Shown: positions 21,476 through 25,031 of the stretch, one piece after another | How positions within the stretch are numbered: the first letter of the stretch is position 1 | Layout of the letters: each line of letters starts with the position of its first letter | Assembly (NCBI GenBank): GCA_963830065.1 | Contig: CAWHLA010000003.1 | Span: forward strand, 1 to 25,031 | DNA: 25,031 bases | Direction: 5' to 3' | Origin: JACCZR01 sp963830065 | Lineage (GTDB): Bacteria; Actinomycetota; Thermoleophilia; Solirubrobacterales; Thermoleophilaceae | Made by a program: the position numbers and the translations under genes | Notes under the pieces: model-generated | Databases searched by the model: none | What the model saw: only the letters and a program-made list of their open reading frames with translations | What the model was told of the DNA's origin: nothing

Positions 21476-21495
21476 CCAGCGGCTCGGGCCGCCTC

Positions 21496-21501
21496 TAGAG
21501 T
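21496..21501 (+). promoter_or_regulatory. -10 box (TAGAGT) of the galE-like gene
   Basis: TAGAGT lies 10 nt before the ATG at 21512 and no Shine-Dalgarno sequence is present between them. This also supports choosing ATG 21512 over the in-frame upstream ATG at 21428, which would lie inside holB. Confidence 0.55.
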
Positions 21502-21511
21502 GCCGCGCCTC

Positions 21512-22438
21512 ATGCGTGCTCTGGTAACCGGCGCCGCCGGCTTCATCGGCTCCAACATGGTCGACGCGCTGCTCGCCCGCGGCGACGACGTGACCATGGT
21601 CGACCACTTCTCCACCGGGTACCACGAGAACATCTCCGACGCGCTGCTCAACGGCGCGTACCTGTACGACATCGACATCCGCGACGCCGAGGCCGTGGCC
21701 GACGTGTTCGCCGAGGTCCAGCCCGAGGTGGTCTTCCACCTCGCCGCCCAGATCGACGTGCGCAAGTCCGCCGCCGATCCCGCTTTCGATGCCCGCAACA
21801 ACGTCGAGGGCACGATCAACGTGCTGACGGCGTCCCAGCAAAACGGTGTCCGCCGGCTGGTGAACACCTCGACCGGCGGCGCGATCTACGGCGAGGGGCA
21901 GATCCTCCCCGCGCCCGAGGACCACCCGGTCGCCCCCGAGGCGCCCTACGGCCTGTCGAAGTTCTGCGCCGAGAACTACTGCCTGCTGTTCGGCCGGCTG
22001 CACGGCCTGTCCACGGTGTCCCTGCGCTACGGCAACGTGTACGGGCCCCGCCAGGACCCTCTGGGCGAGGCCGGGGTGATCGCCATCTTCTGCGGCAAGC
22101 TGCTGGCGGGCGAGACGCCAACCGTGTTCGGCGACGGGTTGCAGACCCGCGACTACGTCTACGTCGACGACGTGGTGCAGGCCAACCTGCTCGCCGCCGA
22201 GTCCGACGTCGGGGGAGCGCTCAATATCGGCCTCGGCAAGCAGGTCAGCGTGCTCGACATCGTCGAGGCGCTGAACGAGCTGAGTGACGATGGCTTTTCC
22301 GCCGACCACGCGCCCGAGCGGCCCGGCGAGGTGCAGAACATCGCGCTCGACGCCTCGCGCGCAGCCGCCGAGCTCGGCTGGAGCGCGCAGGTCGAGCTGC
22401 CAGAGGGTCTGGCGAAGACCCTCGACTCGCTGCGTTAG
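21512..22438 (+). CDS. galE: NAD-dependent sugar epimerase/dehydratase (UDP-glucose 4-epimerase-like)
   Basis: 308 residues of the extended short-chain dehydrogenase family. Rossmann motif TGAAGFIG (6-13), Asp31 as NAD ribose contact, HLAAQIDV (76-83), NTSTGGAIYG (118-127), and the catalytic YGLSK (Tyr146, Lys150). RYGNVYGPRQDP and GDGLQTRDYVYVDDV are typical of UDP-glucose 4-epimerase and close relatives. It likely supplies UDP-galactose or another nucleotide sugar for surface polymers. The start at ATG 21512 gives the Rossmann strand directly (MRALVTGAAG). The convergent neighbour is an O-antigen-ligase-like protein only 13 nt away, and the two may serve the same polysaccharide. The exact substrate is open. 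Confidence 0.85.
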   Translation: MRALVTGAAGFIGSNMVDALLARGDDVTMVDHFSTGYHENISDALLNGAYLYDIDIRDAEAVADVFAEVQPEVVFHLAAQIDVRKSAADPAFDARNNVEGTINVLTASQQNGVRRLVNTSTGGAIYGEGQILPAPEDHPVAPEAPYGLSKFCAENYCLLFGRLHGLSTVSLRYGNVYGPRQDPLGEAGVIAIFCGKLLAGETPTVFGDGLQTRDYVYVDDVVQANLLAAESDVGGALNIGLGKQVSVLDIVEALNELSDDGFSADHAPERPGEVQNIALDASRAAAELGWSAQVELPEGLAKTLDSLR

Positions 22439-22451
22439 CGCTGCCCGCCGC

Positions 22452-24656
22452 TCACGGCGACGGCGTGCTGGGCGCGGGAGCGCTCGGCGGTGACGCCGGT
22501 GCCTGCGGGTTGGTCGGCGCGGTGCCCTGCTGCGGCACGCCCGCCCCGTTCCCGGGCGGGGGGGCGCCTGAGTTGGGCGCCACCGGCGCATTCGGCAGCG
22601 GCGGCACCTCCACCCGCTCGGGCAGCGGCGTGCCGGTGGCCGTGGCCGAGCGCGACGTGTCGTAGGTGATCACGCTCGAGAAGCCGAAGTTGGTGAGCGC
22701 GAACGGGTCCAGCTCGAACGCCCGGCGAGCAGAGGCGAGCGCGCCTGGCACGTCGTTCAGCTGCGCCTGGAGGCGGGCCAGGCCCAGCCACAGCCGCGGG
22801 TTGTCGGGCTGCTCGCGCACGGCGTCGGCGTAGACCTCGGCGGCGCGCTCCACGTCGCCCCGGCGGCGGCTCAGGTCGGCCGAGGTGAACACCGGGTCGA
22901 TTGCGAACGGGTCCAAGCGCCGCGCGGTGGCGGCCTTCTCGTCGGCCTCGCGCAGGTTCTTCGCGCCGCCCTTGGCCGCCTGGGCCAGCGCCGCGTCGGA
23001 CTCCTCTCGCGAGAGCGCGGGCAGCGCCGCCGAGACGGCGAACAGCGCCAGCAGCAGGCCTCCGGCGATCAGCGGCGCCAGGCGCGGACGGCTGCGCGCG
23101 AGCGGGTCCTCCGCGGTTCCGGGCGGCCGCGCAGCCAGCACGCCCAGGAAGATCATCACCGGCAGCGTCACCGCGGGGATGTCCCAGTCCCAGTCGACCC
23201 ACACGTGCAGCGCATAGGCCGCGCAGGCGGCCAGCAGCGCGGCGGCGTAGGCGCGGTCGGCTCCCACCGCCCCGCGCATGCGGCCCACCGCGGCGGCGCC
23301 CAGCAGCGCGAGCCCCGCGATCACCAGCGCCGCGCCCACGATCCCCGTCTCCGACAGGAACTCGAGCGGCACGCTGTGGGGCTGGCGGACGTCGAGGCGC
23401 TCTTTCCGGTACTGGAGGTGCACCAGGGGGAACGACCCCGCGCCATAGCCGACCACCGGCTGGTCCCAGGCGGCGCCCGCGGCCTCCTTCCACCACACCC
23501 AGCGGTTGCCCGAGTTGGTGGCCACGATCCGCGCCGGATCGGTCACCCGCTCCGCCCGCGGCTCGGTGAAGCCCTCCAGCTGGTCGCCCACCCAGCCGGT
23601 CGCCGCCAGAACCAACACCACAAGCACCAGCCCGGCGCCGATGCCCGCGAGCACCTTCGGAACCAGCGCGGAGGCGCCCGGGCTCAGGCGCAGCGAATCG
23701 CTCGCTTTCCACACCATGCGGGCCAGCAGGAGGGCGATGGCAAAACCGATCAACAGCGCGACGAGGAGCAACAGCCCGTCGTCGGTGCGCTGGGAGGAGG
23801 AGAGCCCGTTGGTGGTGAGGTCGTCGCGCAGGAAGGCGACGAGCAGTCCGGGCACCACGCCGACCACGACGATCCCCGACAGGCAGGCCAGCCGCAGCCG
23901 GTCGGGGCCGATGGCCACCAGCACGATCACCGCGAGCACCATCACCGCGATGCCGCCCCGCGAGTAGGTCAGCGCGAGCGTGGTCACCAGCACCAGCAGC
24001 GCGCCCAGCGCCGCGATCCTCCATTTGCCGCGACGCTCGTCGGCCGCCAGGCGCAGCGCCGGCGGCACCGCCAGCGCGCAGAACAGGCCGAGCGCGTTCC
24101 AGTAGCCCACCGGCGCGCGCAGGCGCGAGATCTCGCCCGCGTGGTCGAACACGGCCGGGAGCACCTTGCCGCCCAGCGCGTAGGCGGCCACCACGGTGGC
24201 CAGGCCGGTGAAGGCCAGTGCCGTTTTCTCAGGCGCGCGCGCGAGGCTGGCGCCGAGCACCACCGCCAGACCGGCAGCCAGCGCGTAGCCCCAGGCGCGG
24301 TTGGCCTCGATCCAGCTCTCGTCGGGCGAGATCGACCAGGAGATCGACAGCGCGCACCACGCCCCGAAGGCGACCAGCAGTCCCACCCCGACCCAGGCGC
24401 CGGGGCGGGCGCGGCCATGGAGCCCCCAGCCGGCCGCCAGCGCGGCCAGCGTGCCGATGCCGAGCAGGGCGAGGCCGATCTGCACGTCGCTGCCGTCGGT
24501 GACCTTGATCGCCCCGTTGGTGAAGGCGGCGTACGCCACCGCGGCGAGCAGGCCGACGCCCAGCGCCAGGACCGCCCGGGGGGTCCGGGCGGACGTGGTT
24601 TCGGCCTCGGGCGGGGGGTCGCCCAGGGGCAATGGGCGTGTAGCGGCGGCGGCCAT
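22452..24656 (-). CDS. O-antigen ligase/polymerase-like membrane protein with C-terminal TPR repeats
   Basis: 734 residues. About 12 membrane segments span residues 28-508. The Wzy/WaaL hallmark is TYSRGG (230-235) and the large periplasmic loop contains NRWVWWKEA (384-392), then GYGAGSFPLVHLQYR and QPHSVPLEFLSETGIVG (425-441). A last membrane helix near 527-548 leads to a TPR-like domain (about 553-652, including AAEVYADAVREQPDNPRLWL) and a Pro-rich, low-complexity end (687-734). O-antigen ligase family proteins join or polymerise lipid-linked glycans; in a Gram-positive-type cell the acceptor is probably a cell-wall or capsular polymer. ATG 24654-24656 has CACAAT 8 nt upstream. It converges on galE. 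Confidence 0.85.
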   Translation of the reverse strand: MAAAATRPLPLGDPPPEAETTSARTPRAVLALGVGLLAAVAYAAFTNGAIKVTDGSDVQIGLALLGIGTLAALAAGWGLHGRARPGAWVGVGLLVAFGAWCALSISWSISPDESWIEANRAWGYALAAGLAVVLGASLARAPEKTALAFTGLATVVAAYALGGKVLPAVFDHAGEISRLRAPVGYWNALGLFCALAVPPALRLAADERRGKWRIAALGALLVLVTTLALTYSRGGIAVMVLAVIVLVAIGPDRLRLACLSGIVVVGVVPGLLVAFLRDDLTTNGLSSSQRTDDGLLLLVALLIGFAIALLLARMVWKASDSLRLSPGASALVPKVLAGIGAGLVLVVLVLAATGWVGDQLEGFTEPRAERVTDPARIVATNSGNRWVWWKEAAGAAWDQPVVGYGAGSFPLVHLQYRKERLDVRQPHSVPLEFLSETGIVGAALVIAGLALLGAAAVGRMRGAVGADRAYAAALLAACAAYALHVWVDWDWDIPAVTLPVMIFLGVLAARPPGTAEDPLARSRPRLAPLIAGGLLLALFAVSAALPALSREESDAALAQAAKGGAKNLREADEKAATARRLDPFAIDPVFTSADLSRRRGDVERAAEVYADAVREQPDNPRLWLGLARLQAQLNDVPGALASARRAFELDPFALTNFGFSSVITYDTSRSATATGTPLPERVEVPPLPNAPVAPNSGAPPPGNGAGVPQQGTAPTNPQAPASPPSAPAPSTPSP

Positions 24657-24664
24657 CCCGCACC

Positions 24665-24670
24665 ATTGTG
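24665..24670 (-). promoter_or_regulatory. Possible -10 box (CACAAT) of the O-antigen-ligase-like gene
   Basis: CACAAT on the minus strand, 8 nt before the ATG, keeps the A at position 2 and T at position 6 of a -10 box but not the first T. It is the weakest of the leaderless-type boxes listed. Confidence 0.35.
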
Positions 24671-24689
24671 ACCACGCGGCGTCCCGCGC

Positions 24690-24695
24690 TACCGT
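24690..24695 (+). promoter_or_regulatory. -10 box (TACCGT) of the secreted-protein gene
   Basis: TACCGT ends 7 nt before the GTG at 24703. An in-frame GTG at 24694 overlaps the box, so the downstream GTG is preferred. Confidence 0.5.
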
Positions 24696-24702
24696 GTCGC
24701 GG

Positions 24703-25031
24703 GTGCGCCGCTCCGTCTTTGCGCTGATCTTCGTATTGAGCCTCTTGTTCGCCGCGCCTGCCGCCGCGCAGCTGAACGACTACAAGAACAACGGCTCGAT
24801 CCCGCAGTGCAAGTACAACGACAAGCAGCTGGGCGGCGCCTTGGGCGATCTGCCCCCCGACATCGAGCAGTACGCGCCCGGCTACGCCGACGAGCTGCGC
24901 AACGCGCGCGGCGGCGGATGCGGCAGCGCCGGCGCGGGCGGCGCCAACGGCACGACCAGCAACGCCCAGAACCGCCAGGAGGACGTGGCCGCCCCCGGCT
25001 CGCCCGGCGGCGGGTCCGGCTCGGGCCCGGG
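24703..25031 (+). CDS. Secreted protein of unknown function, 3' end outside the window
   Basis: 109 codons are visible and the frame is open at the window end. Residues 1-22 form a signal peptide: basic RR, a hydrophobic core (VFALIFVLSLLFAAP) and AAA before Gln23 as a likely signal-peptidase I site. The mature part starts QLNDYKNNGSIPQCKYNDKQ and has two Cys (in PQCKY and GGGCGS), suggesting one disulfide, then a Gly/Ser/Ala-rich, low-complexity stretch (GSAGAGGANGTTSNAQ, GSPGGGSGSG) typical of a linker before a membrane helix or wall anchor. No family recognised. Divergent to the O-antigen-ligase-like gene across 46 bp. Confidence 0.75.
   Translation, partial: MRRSVFALIFVLSLLFAAPAAAQLNDYKNNGSIPQCKYNDKQLGGALGDLPPDIEQYAPGYADELRNARGGGCGSAGAGGANGTTSNAQNRQEDVAAPGSPGGGSGSGP

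Noticed and set aside
21428..21511. Upstream ATG of the galE frame
   Set aside because: It lies within holB and would add 28 residues before the Rossmann strand; ATG 21512 fits the fold and the -10 box.

Overview
The window is a gene-dense, roughly 70% GC piece of a bacterial core chromosome. It most likely comes from an actinobacterium, probably Thermoleophilia/Solirubrobacterales-like. The reasons are the GC content, the actinobacterial-looking RpoB, RpoC and primary sigma factor, tRNA genes without an encoded CCA, frequent GTG and TTG starts, and many genes whose only promoter-like element is a TAnnnT -10 box a few bases before the start codon (leaderless style). The lineage is inference from sequence memory, not from a search.

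From 17407 down to 1 everything runs on the minus strand and forms one information-processing block. In transcription order it is: primary sigma factor (sigA/rpoD), a small membrane protein, tRNA-Tyr(GTA), a DUF6653-like membrane protein, tRNA-Thr(GGT), a GT14-like glycosyltransferase, rpmG, secE, nusG, rplK, rplA, rplJ, rplL, a run of hairpins, a NUDIX hydrolase gene broken by three frame changes, rpoB, rpoC, a strong 14-bp terminator hairpin, a DMT-type transporter, rpsL, and the start of rpsG (cut by the window edge). Against the usual rplKAJL-rpoBC-rpsLG order, four genes look interleaved: the glycosyltransferase, the DUF6653 protein, the NUDIX gene and the transporter.

From 17408 to 25031 there are several short divergent or convergent units. 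An archaeal-type MptA GTP cyclohydrolase diverges from sigA. A small orphan ORF follows. pgsA and a DUF3817 membrane protein are co-directional and diverge from an SRPBCC-domain protein through overlapping -10 boxes. tRNA-Thr(CGT) lies tail-to-tail against the SRPBCC gene. A DUF192 gene converges on holB (DNA polymerase III delta prime), which diverges from a galE-like sugar epimerase. Then come a large O-antigen-ligase-like membrane protein with TPR repeats and the start of a secreted protein.

The most notable themes are: (1) TAnnnT boxes 7-12 nt before the start codon on nine protein genes, with a looser variant on a tenth, and 9-11 nt before all three tRNAs; (2) two protein genes that start 1-4 nt after a tRNA 3' end, so that tRNA processing could release their mRNAs; (3) a frame-broken NUDIX gene between rplL and rpoB; (4) long low-complexity acidic extensions on ribosomal protein L10 and SecE; and (5) an MptA-type enzyme outside archaea. 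No mobile element, CRISPR array or phage gene was seen.
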